Shown one piece after another: positions 6,947-16,249 of a stretch of 64,000 bases of DNA. Every line of letters starts with the position of its first letter. The first letter of the stretch is position 1. The position numbers were made by a program, and so were the translations under genes. Below the pieces are notes generated by a model, which had not been told where the DNA came from, made no database searches, and saw only the letters and a list, made by a program, of their open reading frames with translations. The DNA comes from Mycolicibacter kumamotonensis (GTDB taxonomy: Bacteria > Actinomycetota > Actinomycetes > Mycobacteriales > Mycobacteriaceae): contig NZ_MVHU01000004.1 of the NCBI RefSeq assembly GCF_002086285.1, positions 62,001 to 126,000 of the forward strand, given 5' to 3'.

Positions 6947-8667
6947 GCGTCCCGGTCCGCATCGGCAACTGCTCCGGCTTTTACGGCGACCGCATCGCCG
7001 CAGCCCGCGAGATGGTCGAGGGCGGACCGATCGACGTCCTGTGCGGTGACTATCTGGCCGAGCTGACCATGCTCATCCTGGCCAAGGCCCAGGCCAAAGA
7101 CCCGTCCGGCGGGTACGCGCGGACTTTCCTCACCCAAATGGAACAGGTGCTGGGCACCTGTCTCGATCGTGGCATCAAGGTCGTCGCGAACGCGGGCGGG
7201 CTGAATCCCGCCGGCTTGGCCGCCGCGTTGCGCGAGCTGTCCGCACGTCTCGGCCTCACCGCGCGCGTCGCGCACGTCGAGGGCGACGACCTACGTGGCG
7301 ACCTCCACGCAATCACGCCGCCCGTCGGCGACATCAAACCGGTGTCGGCCAACGCCTACCTCGGCGCCTGGGGCATCACCGAGGCGCTGCATTCGGGCGC
7401 CGACGTCGTCGTGACCGGCCGGGTCACCGACGCATCCCTCGTGGTCGGTCCCGCGGCCTGGTGGCACGCCTGGGCACGCGCCGACTGGGATCGGCTCGCG
7501 GGTGCGGTCGTCGCCGGGCACGTGATCGAGTGCGGCCCTCAGGCGACGGGCGGCAACTACGCGTTCCTCGACGAGATCACCGACCGCCGCTACCCGGGGT
7601 TTCCGATCGCCGAGGTCGCCGAGGACGGCTCTTCGGTGATCACGAAGCATCCCGGCACCGGGGGACTGGTCTCAGTCGGCACGGTCACCGCCCAGCTGCT
7701 CTACGAGATCGCTGAACCTGCCTACCTCGGCCCCGACGTCGTCGCCCACTTCGACACCATTCGCCTGGCTCAACAGGGTGAGCACCGTGTCGCGATCAGC
7801 GGTACGAAAGGCAGTCCGCCGCCGGACACGTTGAAGGTGGCGCTGAACGAGGTGGGCGGCTTCCGCAACACGATGACCATGGTGCTCACCGGCCTCGACA
7901 TCGAGGCCAAGGCGGCCTTCGCCGAACAGCAGCTCTTCGACGTTCTCGGCGGACGCGACGCCTTCGACGAAGTCGACGTGCGACTGTTGCGTTTCGACGT
8001 CTCCGATGCGCCGACGAACGAGCAAGCCTGCGCGCACCTGCGTGTGACGGTGAAGGACGCCGACCCGCGAAAGGTGGGCCGAGCCTTCTCCGGCGGGGTC
8101 ATGGAGATCGCCCTGGCTGGTTTCGCCGGCTTCCACACCACCACGCCACCGTCCTCGGAGACCGCGTTCGGCGTCTACCGGCCGGCCTACGTTCCGCGCT
8201 CGGCCCTCACGCACGTGCTCGTCGACGCCGACGGCAATCGGCACGTGATCCCTGACCCGCCGACCGGTGCGGTCCCGCCGGCTGGGATCGCCCCGCCCGC
8301 GAAGCTGCCGGCGCCATCCGGGCCGACGCGGCTCGCGCCGCTCGGGTCGGTACTCGGTGCGCGGTCCGGAGATAAGGGCGGCAACGCCAACCTCGGACTG
8401 TGGGCACGCGACGACCCCGGTTACGCGTGGGCGCGCGAGTACCTGAGCGTCGAGCGGCTGCGCACACTGCTCGGGCCGGAGACGGCGCACCTGCGCATCG
8501 AGCGCTTCGAACTGCCGAACCTGCGCGCGCTCAACGTGGTGGTGCACGGCTTGCTCGGTGACGGGGTGGCCTCCTCGACCCGGCCGGACGCGCAGGCCAA
8601 GGGGCTCGGGGAGTACGTGCGATCCCGAGTGGTGGACGTTCCCGAATCGCTGCTCGACACACACTAA
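6943..8667 (+). CDS. atuA: AtuA-family protein (acyclic terpene utilisation, DUF1446)
   Basis: A 574-residue protein. The N-terminal DUF1446/AtuA domain (residues 1 to about 430) is marked by RIGNCSGFYGDR, DVLCGDYLAELTM, VVANAGGLNPAGLAAALRE and DVVVTGRVTDASLVVGPA. A C-terminal AtuA-like domain is marked by LGSVLGARSGDKGGNANLG. In Pseudomonas, atuA is required for citronellol and geraniol use; its exact reaction is not settled. I chose the GTG at 6943 because it overlaps the previous stop and gives the family's normal N-terminus. Its TAA overlaps the stop codon of the convergent TetR gene. Together with the carboxylase, dehydrogenase and ligase of the facing operon this makes an Atu-like gene set. 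Confidence 0.88.
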   Translation: MSVPVRIGNCSGFYGDRIAAAREMVEGGPIDVLCGDYLAELTMLILAKAQAKDPSGGYARTFLTQMEQVLGTCLDRGIKVVANAGGLNPAGLAAALRELSARLGLTARVAHVEGDDLRGDLHAITPPVGDIKPVSANAYLGAWGITEALHSGADVVVTGRVTDASLVVGPAAWWHAWARADWDRLAGAVVAGHVIECGPQATGGNYAFLDEITDRRYPGFPIAEVAEDGSSVITKHPGTGGLVSVGTVTAQLLYEIAEPAYLGPDVVAHFDTIRLAQQGEHRVAISGTKGSPPPDTLKVALNEVGGFRNTMTMVLTGLDIEAKAAFAEQQLFDVLGGRDAFDEVDVRLLRFDVSDAPTNEQACAHLRVTVKDADPRKVGRAFSGGVMEIALAGFAGFHTTTPPSSETAFGVYRPAYVPRSALTHVLVDADGNRHVIPDPPTGAVPPAGIAPPAKLPAPSGPTRLAPLGSVLGARSGDKGGNANLGLWARDDPGYAWAREYLSVERLRTLLGPETAHLRIERFELPNLRALNVVVHGLLGDGVASSTRPDAQAKGLGEYVRSRVVDVPESLLDTH

Positions 8668-9257
8668 ATCCGGTGCGGGGCGCCGTCTACCTGCTGTGTA
8701 ACCGCGCGGCTGAACAGCGCCGCAACGGCCGCGGCGGCCAGCATCGCCTCAATCGTCGCGTCGTCCAGCGACGCCGGCATGTACGCGGACGCGTTGAGCA
8801 ATGACAGCACGGCGGCGACCAGGCCCTGTGCGCGCTCACGGTCCAGATCGCCCCGTGCTCGTACGAGCGCGTCGACCCAGAAGGACTCGTACCTGTGCTG
8901 TCGGCGTCGCAGGGCACGGGTCGCCAGCGGCGACAGCGAGCGGTGCTCGCGGGCGTAGACGGCCAACAGGCCGCGTCGTCGCGCGCCGAAGGCCGCGTGT
9001 AGGTCGACAAGGGCGTGCAGGACCTCCGTCGGTGTGCCGGCGTTGGTGGCGCGCCGGGCGCCGGCCAGCAGCTCAGTCATGGCGGCGTCGCATAACTCGC
9101 GCAGGATCGCGTCCTTGTTCTGAAAGTGCCGGTAGACGGCCGGCCCGCTCACCCCTGCTGCGGCACCGATGTCGTCGATGCCCACGGCGTGAAAGCCTTG
9201 CCGCGCGAACAGGTCGGCGGCGGCCTCGAGGAGCAGTTTGCGGCGCAAACCGGCCAC
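8664..9257 (-). CDS. TetR-family regulator between the two Atu-like operons
   Basis: A 197-residue TetR protein. The N-terminal HTH spans residues 5-50 (LLLEAAADLFARQGFHAVGIDDIGAAAGVSGPAVYRHF), and the C-terminal half is the ligand-binding domain. The GTG start is preceded by AGGAGG with a 7-base gap. Its stop overlaps the AtuA stop from the other strand. A TetR regulator placed between the two halves of a CoA-ester catabolic cluster usually represses it until an acyl-CoA intermediate binds. The palindrome at 15949-15974, over the promoter of the carboxylase operon, is a plausible target. The regulator-operator link is inference. Confidence 0.9.
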   Translation of the reverse strand: MAGLRRKLLLEAAADLFARQGFHAVGIDDIGAAAGVSGPAVYRHFQNKDAILRELCDAAMTELLAGARRATNAGTPTEVLHALVDLHAAFGARRRGLLAVYAREHRSLSPLATRALRRRQHRYESFWVDALVRARGDLDRERAQGLVAAVLSLLNASAYMPASLDDATIEAMLAAAAVAALFSRAVTQQVDGAPHRI

Positions 9258-9476
9258 TTTCAGGCCTCCTGTCGATTTGTGGTTACGTTGTTCGCCGTCC
9301 GATCCGCTGGGCCGGGCTGGGATCCTACCGGCGCTGGGGTTGCCTGCGTCGGCACCCGCCGCACCAAATCAAGGGAGGTGAACGAAACCGCTAGCCCCCG
9401 CCGATGCTGTCGCATCCTCTTCTCAGTTCATGATTTAGGGGCCCTGCTTCGAACCCGCGATGTGCAGCGGCACGAC

Positions 9477-11030
9477 TCAGCGCAAAACGACTCCGCCCTC
9501 GATGCCCGTGAACTGCGCGCGCAGCTCGGTCTTGAGCAGCTTGCCGGTGGCATTGCGCGGCAGTTCGGCGACGAAGTGCACGTCACGCGGACACTTGAAG
9601 TGTGCCAGCCGCTCCCGGCACCACGCTACGATCTCCTCGGCGCTCGGCGCCTGTGTCGCCGGGTCGGCGACCACGACCGCGACGACGCGTTCGCCCCACT
9701 TCGCGTCCTTACCGCCGATCACGGCGGCGTCGAACACCGCCGGGTGGCGGAAGAGAACCTGCTCGACCTCGATCGGGTAGACGTTCTCGCCGCCGGAGAT
9801 GATCATGTCCTTCTTGCGGTCGACGAGGGTGATGAAGCCCTCGGCGTCCATGCGCCCGAGGTCGCCCGTGTGGAACCAGCCCCCGCGTAACGCCTCGGCG
9901 CTCGCCTCGGCCTTCATCCAGTAGCCGGTGAACACATTCGGGCCGCGCACGATCAGTTCGCCCACGGTGTCGGTCGCGACGTCGCGGTCGTCGTCGTCGA
10001 CGATGCGGGCGTCGACATGCATTGCGACGCGGCCGATCGACCCGGCCCGCGTGCTGACGTTCTCGGCGTCGAGGACGGTCACCAAGGGAGCGGTCTCGGT
10101 CATGCCGAAGCCCTCGGTGAAGGGCACGCCTCGCTCGCGCATGAAGTCGATGACCGTGAGGGGGACGGGCGACCCGCCGCCCATGGCGAAACGCAGCGCA
10201 GACAGGTTGAAGGAGTCGAAGTCGGGCACCTGTGTGAGTGCGGTCCACATGGCCGGCACCATGAACTGGACCGTGACGTGGTGGTCGGCCATCGCCTGTA
10301 ACGTCGCTCGCGGCTCGAAGGACGGCATGATCACGCTGGTGCCGCCGACGTACAACAGCGGCAGGGTGTGTACTCCCAGCCCGCCGATGTGGAACATCGG
10401 CGCCACCGCGACGGTGACGTCCTCGCCCCGCAGGCCGATGTCGGTGCCGAGGACGTTGATCGCGTTCCATAGCAGGTTGTCGTGGGTGAGGATCGCGCCC
10501 TTGGGTCGGCCCGTCGTCCCCGACGTGTACATGATGAACGCGGGGTCGCGGCCGTCGACGTCACCGTTGAGCGGTTCGGGCGCGGCGCCCGAGACGACGT
10601 CTTCGTAGCCGAGCTCGCCCGGCGCCGGCACCCCACCGGCGCGCACGACATGGCGCACGCGGACTCCGGACTCGGTGACGGCGCTCCTGGCCTGCGCGGC
10701 GAACGGCTCGTGGAAGACCAGAACATCGGCGCCTGAGTCGGCCAGGATGTAGCCGATCTCGGGTCCGGCAAGGCGCACGTTGAGCGGAACTGCAAGTGCG
10801 CCGATTTTGGCGCAGCCCAGCAGCACCTCGATGAACTCGGTCGAATTGACCAGCAGCATCGCGACCCGATCGCCCTTGCGCACGCCGAGGGCGATGAGTG
10901 CGGCGGCGACCTGGTTGGTGCGCCGATCGAGGTCGGCGTAGGTGATGTGCGCGCCGTTGCTGATCAACGCGGTGCGCCCGCCGTTGAGGAAGGCGCGCCG
11001 GCTCACCCACTGACCGATGCCGAGTTGCAT
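9477..11030 (-). CDS. Acyl-CoA synthetase (FadD/AMP-binding family)
   Basis: A 517-residue ANL-superfamily ligase. The P-loop motif reads MYTSGTTGRPKGAILTH, followed by FTEGFGMTETAP, the adenylate-binding GGWFHTGDLGRMDAEG, and the C-terminal hinge/lysine region PRNATGKLLKTELR. It activates a carboxylic acid to a CoA thioester with ATP. I chose the ATG at 11030 (reading MQLGIGQWVSRRAF), with AAAGGGA upstream. It is the last gene of a minus-strand operon with an acyl-CoA dehydrogenase and a carboxylase, and would supply the CoA ester that enters the pathway (AtuH-like role, inferred from context). Confidence 0.92.
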   Translation of the reverse strand: MQLGIGQWVSRRAFLNGGRTALISNGAHITYADLDRRTNQVAAALIALGVRKGDRVAMLLVNSTEFIEVLLGCAKIGALAVPLNVRLAGPEIGYILADSGADVLVFHEPFAAQARSAVTESGVRVRHVVRAGGVPAPGELGYEDVVSGAAPEPLNGDVDGRDPAFIMYTSGTTGRPKGAILTHDNLLWNAINVLGTDIGLRGEDVTVAVAPMFHIGGLGVHTLPLLYVGGTSVIMPSFEPRATLQAMADHHVTVQFMVPAMWTALTQVPDFDSFNLSALRFAMGGGSPVPLTVIDFMRERGVPFTEGFGMTETAPLVTVLDAENVSTRAGSIGRVAMHVDARIVDDDDRDVATDTVGELIVRGPNVFTGYWMKAEASAEALRGGWFHTGDLGRMDAEGFITLVDRKKDMIISGGENVYPIEVEQVLFRHPAVFDAAVIGGKDAKWGERVVAVVVADPATQAPSAEEIVAWCRERLAHFKCPRDVHFVAELPRNATGKLLKTELRAQFTGIEGGVVLR

Positions 11031-11056
11031 TCGATTCCCTTTCATTCCGCGGCGAC

Positions 11057-12211
11057 TCAGTAGGACGCGGGCAGTTTCAGGCTGTGCTGCGCCACGAAGT
11101 TGAGGATCATTTCGCGGCTGATCGGCGCGGTGCGCATGAGCCGGGCCGGACCCCACAACGTGGCGAGGCCGTACTCGGTGGCCATGCCGTTGCCGCCGTG
11201 GGTTTGAATCGCCTGGTCGAGCGCCAGGATGCCCGCCTCGGCTGCGGCATATTTCGCCATGTTCGACGCCTCACCCGACCCCGGATCGCCGGCGTCGTGC
11301 AGGGAGGCGGCACGCTGAGTCATCAACCGGGCCAGCTCAACCTGGATCTTGGCGTGGGCGAGCGGGTGCGATACGCCTTGGTGCGAGCCGATCGGCGTTC
11401 CCCACACGTGGCGGTTGCGGGCGTAATCGGCGGCTTTATCCAGCGCGTAGCGACCGATGCCGTTGCCGAGCGCCGCCCCCATGATTCGCTCCGGGTTCAG
11501 GCCCATGAAGACCTGGCGCAGGCCCTCGTTCTCCGCGCCGATAAGGTTGGCGGCCGGCACGCGGACGTCATCGAAGAATAGAGTGAACTGCTTCTCTGGA
11601 GTGACCGCCTGCACCGGGATGAGTGACTTGGTGAGCCCGGGGACATCGGTGGGCACGACGAGCAAGCTGAGTAGTCCGCGACCACTGTCGTTGGTAGACG
11701 TTCGGGTGACGACCAGGATCGCTTCGGCTTCGTCGACACCAGAAATGTAGTACTTGGTGCCGTTGATGACCCAGTCGTCGCCGTCGCGTTTCGCGGTCGT
11801 GGAGATGTTGTGCGAGTTCGAGCCCGCGTCCGGCTCGGTGATCGCGAATGCCATGATCGTCTCGCCGCTGGCGATGCCCGGCAGCCACTGCTGCTTGAGT
11901 TCCTCACTGCCGAATGCCTGGATGATCGTGCCGCAGATGGTCGGCGAGACGACGGTCATCAGCAGCGGGCAGCCCGCCGCGGCGAGCTCCTCACCGACGA
12001 TCTGCATGTCGTAGATGCCGCCGCCGCCGCCGCCGTACTGCTCGGAAAGGTTCACCCCGAGGAAGCCCTGTTTGCCCACGGCCTGCCACAGCTCGGTGCT
12101 CTTCCCGCCGGCCAGCGACTTTTCCAGGTAGTACTCGTGTCCGAAGTCCTTGGCGATCTCGGCGACCGCCTTGCGCAGGTCCTGACGTTCCTCTGTCTCG
12201 TGCAATTCCAT
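11057..12211 (-). CDS. Acyl-CoA dehydrogenase, citronellyl-CoA-dehydrogenase-like role
   Basis: A 384-residue FAD acyl-CoA dehydrogenase. The flavin-binding segment is AFAITEPDAGSNSHNISTTA, followed by INGTKYYISG and the QTHGGNGMATEYGLATLWG helix. The place where medium-chain enzymes carry the catalytic Glu (YEG) reads MRTAPIS. Instead a Glu is present in NPERIMGAA, the helix-G position used by isovaleryl-CoA-type dehydrogenases. The ATG at 12211 has GAGGAGT upstream. It sits between the ligase and the carboxylase subunits. Position and gene company suggest it introduces the 2,3-double bond into a branched acyl-CoA (AtuD-like); the substrate is inferred. Confidence 0.9.
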   Translation of the reverse strand: MELHETEERQDLRKAVAEIAKDFGHEYYLEKSLAGGKSTELWQAVGKQGFLGVNLSEQYGGGGGGIYDMQIVGEELAAAGCPLLMTVVSPTICGTIIQAFGSEELKQQWLPGIASGETIMAFAITEPDAGSNSHNISTTAKRDGDDWVINGTKYYISGVDEAEAILVVTRTSTNDSGRGLLSLLVVPTDVPGLTKSLIPVQAVTPEKQFTLFFDDVRVPAANLIGAENEGLRQVFMGLNPERIMGAALGNGIGRYALDKAADYARNRHVWGTPIGSHQGVSHPLAHAKIQVELARLMTQRAASLHDAGDPGSGEASNMAKYAAAEAGILALDQAIQTHGGNGMATEYGLATLWGPARLMRTAPISREMILNFVAQHSLKLPASY

Positions 12212-12265
12212 GACACTCCTCACATCGGTATCGACGCGCCACCGATCGGGAGCGCGCCGGCTTCA

Positions 12266-14305
12266 TTAGAGCTCCGTGGCGTCCGACGCCACTTCACCGC
12301 CGTCCACCGCCTCGACCACGGCGAGGACGTCACCGCTCGAGACCTGATGGCCGACCTGGACCGGCAGGGCGCTCAGCACCCCGTCGATCGGGCTCGCGAC
12401 GGTGTGCTCCATCTTCATCGCCTCCAGGACGACGAGCGTTTGACCGGCTGACACCGTCTCGCCCTCGGCGACCGGTAGTCGGATCACCGAGCCCGGCATC
12501 GGCGCGGTGAGCGACCCGGGCGGGTTCAGAGTGCTCGGGTCGACGAAGCGTGGCGCCAGCCGCAGGGCGGAGTAGCCGGCGACCGAGTCGAGGTGGGCAA
12601 CATCGCCGTCGAGGACGACATCATAAGTGCGGCGCACCCCGTCGACGCGCAGCACCACCCGCTCGCTACTGCCCTCGACAACCTCGACGTCGGCCAACGG
12701 CTCGTCGTCGACCTGCAGGCAGGTCCCTGTCGAACCTAACGTGTACCCGACGCGCACTTCGCGCCCGCCCTGGGTCTGCCAGGTTGTGGTCTGCGGCTGC
12801 GAAGGGTTGTTGCGCCAGCCGGCGGGCAACGTGGCCTGCAGAGTTGCGACGGCACGCCGCGCGGCCACCCCGGCCACGGTCGCCGCGACGGCGTGCAGGC
12901 GCTCGGACTGCGTGTCTGGGAGGGCAGCGCCGAGTTGGGCGACGTCGTGTCGGTCAAGGAACCCAGTGTCGGTGCCCCGCCCGGCGAACTCGTCATGGCG
13001 CAGGACGCGAACAAGCAGGTTGCGATTGGTGGTCACGCCGTGAATACGGGCGCCGGCCAGCGCCGCCGAGAGGCTGGCAAGTGCCTCGTCGCGCGTTGGT
13101 GCCCACGCGATGACCTTGGCCAGCAGCGAATCGTAGTAATGACTGATGACCGAACCGGCACGAAAACCCGAGTCAACCCGCACGCCGGCAAGCGCCGGGA
13201 CATCCAAGGTGCGCAGGGTGCCGGTACAGGGCCGGTAGTCATCGGCCGGATCCTCGGCGCACAGCCGGGCCTCGACCGCGTGACCGCGAATTCGCGGGTT
13301 GTGCATCTCCTCAGGCAGCGGGCGGCCCATGGCTACGAGCAGCTGGGCACGCACCAGGTCGAGGCCGGTGATCAGCTCGGTAACCGGGTGCTCGACCTGC
13401 AGCCGGGTGTTCATCTCTAGGAAGGCGAAGGAGTCGGCTTTGCCATCCTGAGCGGCGTCGTAGACGAACTCGACCGTCCCGGCGCCTACGTAGCCGACGG
13501 CGCGCGCGGCGGCGATGGCGGCCTCGCTCATCCGAGCGCGCAACGCGTCGTCGACGACCGGTGACGGCGCCTCCTCGATCACCTTCTGGTGTCGACGCTG
13601 CACGGAGCACTCGCGCTCGAACAGAGAGACGACGTTTCCGTGCGTGTCGGCCATGATCTGGATCTCGACGTGGCGTGGGCGCTGGACGTAACGCTCGAGG
13701 AAGACGGTGCCGTCGGCGAACGCGGCGGCGGCCTCACGCGAAGCGGAGGTGACCGCTTCGTCGAGCTCGTCCGGCGACGCGACAATGCGCATGCCTCGGC
13801 CACCGCCGCCGGCGCTGGCCTTGACCAGCACGGGGTAGCCGACGTCGGCGGCCAGCTTCGCCAGCTGCTCGGCCGATAGCCCCGTCGTGTCGCCACCGGG
13901 CAGCACAGGCACCCCCGCGTCGGACATCGTCTTCTTGGCCTGCAGCTTCGAGCCCATCGCGTCGATCGCCCCGGGCGGCGGACCGATGAAGACGAGGTCG
14001 GCGGCGGCACAGGCGCGCGCGAACCCGGCGTTTTCCGAAAGGAAGCCGTAGCCGGGGTGTACTGCGTCCGCGCCGGTGAGCGAGGCAGCGGCGATGATCC
14101 GGTGGATGTCGAGGTAGGTCTCGGCGGCAGACGAGCCGGGAAGGTGCACGGCCTCGTCGGCGTCGGCGACGTGCCACGCGTCGGCGTCGGCGTCGGAATA
14201 GACCGCGACGGTGGCGATCCCGAGATCGCGGCAAGTGCGGAACACCCGCCGCGCGATCTCGCCACGGTTGGCGACCAGGACCTTGCGGATCTTGGGCATC
14301 GCCAT
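12266..14305 (-). CDS. Acyl-CoA carboxylase alpha subunit (biotin carboxylase plus BCCP)
   Basis: A 679-residue alpha subunit. The biotin carboxylase half begins KVLVANRGEIARRVFRTCRD, contains HPGYGFLSENAGFARAC and the ATP-grasp glycine loop KASAGGGGRGMRIV. The C-terminus is a biotinyl domain with EAMKMEHTV, the biotinylated Lys being about residue 631. Biotin carboxylase and BCCP on one chain is the layout of MCC/GCC-type and mycobacterial AccA enzymes. The ATG at 14305 shares TGATG with the stop of the beta subunit; a GTG one codon earlier is possible. It carboxylates biotin with ATP and bicarbonate for the neighbouring carboxyltransferase. Confidence 0.94.
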   Translation of the reverse strand: MAMPKIRKVLVANRGEIARRVFRTCRDLGIATVAVYSDADADAWHVADADEAVHLPGSSAAETYLDIHRIIAAASLTGADAVHPGYGFLSENAGFARACAAADLVFIGPPPGAIDAMGSKLQAKKTMSDAGVPVLPGGDTTGLSAEQLAKLAADVGYPVLVKASAGGGGRGMRIVASPDELDEAVTSASREAAAAFADGTVFLERYVQRPRHVEIQIMADTHGNVVSLFERECSVQRRHQKVIEEAPSPVVDDALRARMSEAAIAAARAVGYVGAGTVEFVYDAAQDGKADSFAFLEMNTRLQVEHPVTELITGLDLVRAQLLVAMGRPLPEEMHNPRIRGHAVEARLCAEDPADDYRPCTGTLRTLDVPALAGVRVDSGFRAGSVISHYYDSLLAKVIAWAPTRDEALASLSAALAGARIHGVTTNRNLLVRVLRHDEFAGRGTDTGFLDRHDVAQLGAALPDTQSERLHAVAATVAGVAARRAVATLQATLPAGWRNNPSQPQTTTWQTQGGREVRVGYTLGSTGTCLQVDDEPLADVEVVEGSSERVVLRVDGVRRTYDVVLDGDVAHLDSVAGYSALRLAPRFVDPSTLNPPGSLTAPMPGSVIRLPVAEGETVSAGQTLVVLEAMKMEHTVASPIDGVLSALPVQVGHQVSSGDVLAVVEAVDGGEVASDATEL

Positions 14306-15906
14306 CACATCCGGAACACGCCGTAGCCACGCTGGCCACGGACCTCGCCGTTGTGGATCACCGACAGGCAGAACCCGAGAACGGTCCGCGTATCGCGGGG
14401 ATCGATGATCCCGTCGTCGTAAAGTCGGCCGCTGTTGGCCAGTGCGACGGATTCGCGCTCGATCTGTTCCTCGACGGCGGCGCGCATCTGGGCGTCGGCC
14501 TGCTCGTCGAAGGGCAGCCCGCGGTCGGCGGCGGACTCGCGCGCCACGATGGACAGCACTCCGGCCAGTTGCGCCGGACCCATCACGGCCGACTTCGAGT
14601 TAGGCCAAGCGAATAGGAAACGCGGTGAGTACGATCGCCCGCACATGCCGTAGTTCCCGGCACCGTAGGACGCACCCATGGTGATGGTCACGTGGGGGAC
14701 CGTGCTGTTTGATACGGCGTTGATCATCTTGGCGCCGTCCTTGATGATGCCGCCCTGTTCGTACTCGGCACCGACCATGAAACCGGTGGTGTTCTGCAGG
14801 AAGATGAGGGGGGTGTCGATCTGATTTGCCAGTTGGATGAACTGCGAACCTTTCTCGGCCTCCTCACTGAACAGGATGCCCCGTGCGTTTGCGAGGATGC
14901 CGACCGGGAAGCCGTGGATCGAGGCCCAGCCGGTGACGAGTGACGTGCCGTAGAGAGGTTTGAACTCGTCGAAGGCCGAGCCGTCGACCACTCGGGCGAT
15001 GACGTCGCGGGGGTCGAAGGGCACCTTCGGATCGACCGACGCGATGCCGAGCAGCTGATCGGGGTCGTGCACCGGTGGGTGCGGCGGCGTGGTGGGTCCG
15101 GGGCCGTTCTTCCGCCAGTTGAGCCGCGCCATGATGCGACGGCCGATGCGGATCGCATCCTGCTCGTCCTCGGCCATGTAATCGGCCAGCCCCGAGGTGC
15201 GGGCGTGCATGTCGGCGCCGCCGAGCGACTCGTCATCGGAGACCTCGCCCGTGGCCATCTTGACCAGCGGCGGACCGCCGAGGAACACCTTGGAACGGTT
15301 GCGCACCATCACGACGTAGTCGCACATGCCCGGGACGTACGCACCTCCCGCGGTCGAGTTGCCGAAGACCAGGGCCAGTGTCGGCAGCCCCGCTGCGCTG
15401 TGCTGGGTCAAGTCGTGGAACAGCTGTCCGCCGGGCACGAAGATCTCTGCCTGTGTGGGCAGGTCGGCGCCGCCAGATTCGACGATGTTGATGATGGGCA
15501 GTCGGTTCTCCCGCGCGATGGCCATGCCGCGGAACACCTTGCGGAAGGTATAAGGGTTCGATGCGCCGCCGCGGACGGTGGGGTCGTGGGCGATGATCAT
15601 CGACTCGATGCCCTCGACCACGCCGATGCCTACCACCACGCTACCGCCGACGGGGAACTTACTGCCCCAGGCGGCGAAGGGGCATAGTTCGAGGAACGCC
15701 GTGTCGGGGTCGAGCATCAGCTCGATGCGCTCGCGGACAAGCAGCTTGCCCCGCTTACGGTGGCGCGCAACGTATTTCGCGCCGCCGCCGCCGTTGACCA
15801 GCGCCAGTTGCTCCGCGATGGTGTCGAGTTGCGCGCTCAGTCCTTCGCGGTTCTTGAGATAGCCGGGCGCGGTGTCGTCGACCCGATCGGGCAGGACCTG
15901 TACCAA
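14305..15906 (-). CDS. Acyl-CoA carboxylase beta subunit (MCC/geranyl-CoA-carboxylase type)
   Basis: A 533-residue carboxyltransferase. The oxyanion loops are visible as IVESGGADLPTQAE with GNSTAGGAYVPGM in the N-half, and NTTGFMVGAEYEQGGIIKDGAKM with GASYGAGNYGM in the C-half. The latter is characteristic of methylcrotonyl-CoA and geranyl-CoA carboxylases rather than propionyl-CoA carboxylases. It is the first gene of its operon. The start is probably TTG at 15906, with GGAAGGA at good distance and no better codon nearby. Beside atuA, a dehydrogenase and a hydratase, geranyl-CoA or a related 3-methyl-enoyl-CoA is the likely substrate. Methylcrotonyl-CoA (leucine catabolism) is the main alternative. 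Confidence 0.92.
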   Translation of the reverse strand: MVQVLPDRVDDTAPGYLKNREGLSAQLDTIAEQLALVNGGGGAKYVARHRKRGKLLVRERIELMLDPDTAFLELCPFAAWGSKFPVGGSVVVGIGVVEGIESMIIAHDPTVRGGASNPYTFRKVFRGMAIARENRLPIINIVESGGADLPTQAEIFVPGGQLFHDLTQHSAAGLPTLALVFGNSTAGGAYVPGMCDYVVMVRNRSKVFLGGPPLVKMATGEVSDDESLGGADMHARTSGLADYMAEDEQDAIRIGRRIMARLNWRKNGPGPTTPPHPPVHDPDQLLGIASVDPKVPFDPRDVIARVVDGSAFDEFKPLYGTSLVTGWASIHGFPVGILANARGILFSEEAEKGSQFIQLANQIDTPLIFLQNTTGFMVGAEYEQGGIIKDGAKMINAVSNSTVPHVTITMGASYGAGNYGMCGRSYSPRFLFAWPNSKSAVMGPAQLAGVLSIVARESAADRGLPFDEQADAQMRAAVEEQIERESVALANSGRLYDDGIIDPRDTRTVLGFCLSVIHNGEVRGQRGYGVFRM

Positions 15907-16249
15907 AGTTTTCCTTCCGGGCGAGCATCGACGTCGATCTACTAGGCGCTGATGTTAGCCGCAATTAACATCAGGTGACAACGGCGCAGGCGGGCGTCGG
16001 ATTTGTTCCGCGCCGTGGTTCCGTCGAATGGCGAGGATCGAAGCGGTGCGTTCGCTGCAGATCGAGCGATCGAAGGAATTGACTGGGGAGGGACGGCACA
16101 CAGGGCCCGTGCGAGGTCGTATCGAGTTCCTCGTCCGGCGCGCGTGGAGTCTACGGTTCGCGATCTCGGGTGAACACCCGCAGCGATTGTCAGTGTCGCG
16201 CCATGCCCTTCAGCCAACCGAGTAGTGCATAACGCCGGTCGGCCAGAAT
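15907..16249. other. Intergenic region upstream of the carboxylase operon
   Basis: This 343-base region lies between the start of the carboxylase operon and the end of the TetR gene at 16250. Apart from the promoter and operator at 15949-15981, I see no gene or repeat in it. A short open frame on the minus strand (15942-16217) has no recognisable features. The region marks the change from very GC-rich sequence on the left to the less GC-rich block on the right. Confidence 0.5.
15949..15981 (-). promoter_or_regulatory. Promoter and TetR-type operator of the carboxylase operon
   Basis: A perfect 9-bp inverted repeat, CTGATGTTA-N8-TAACATCAG, occupies 15949-15974. On the minus strand a TTGTCA (-35, 15976-15981) and a TAACAT (-10, 15952-15957) are separated by 18 bases, so the operator covers the spacer and -10. 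Transcription would start near 15945 and give a leader of about 40 bases with the GGAAGGA ribosome site before the TTG at 15906. This layout predicts repression by a TetR protein, most simply the one at 8664-9257. Confidence 0.7.

Noticed and set aside
9406..9460. Sequence like a tRNA T-arm (CTTCGAACCC)
   Set aside because: The flanking bases do not pair to give T, anticodon or acceptor stems, so no tRNA or clear tRNA fragment is supported.
15942..16217. 91-codon minus-strand frame in the intergenic region
   Set aside because: No recognisable domain, it covers the operator and promoter of the carboxylase operon, and it has no ribosome site.
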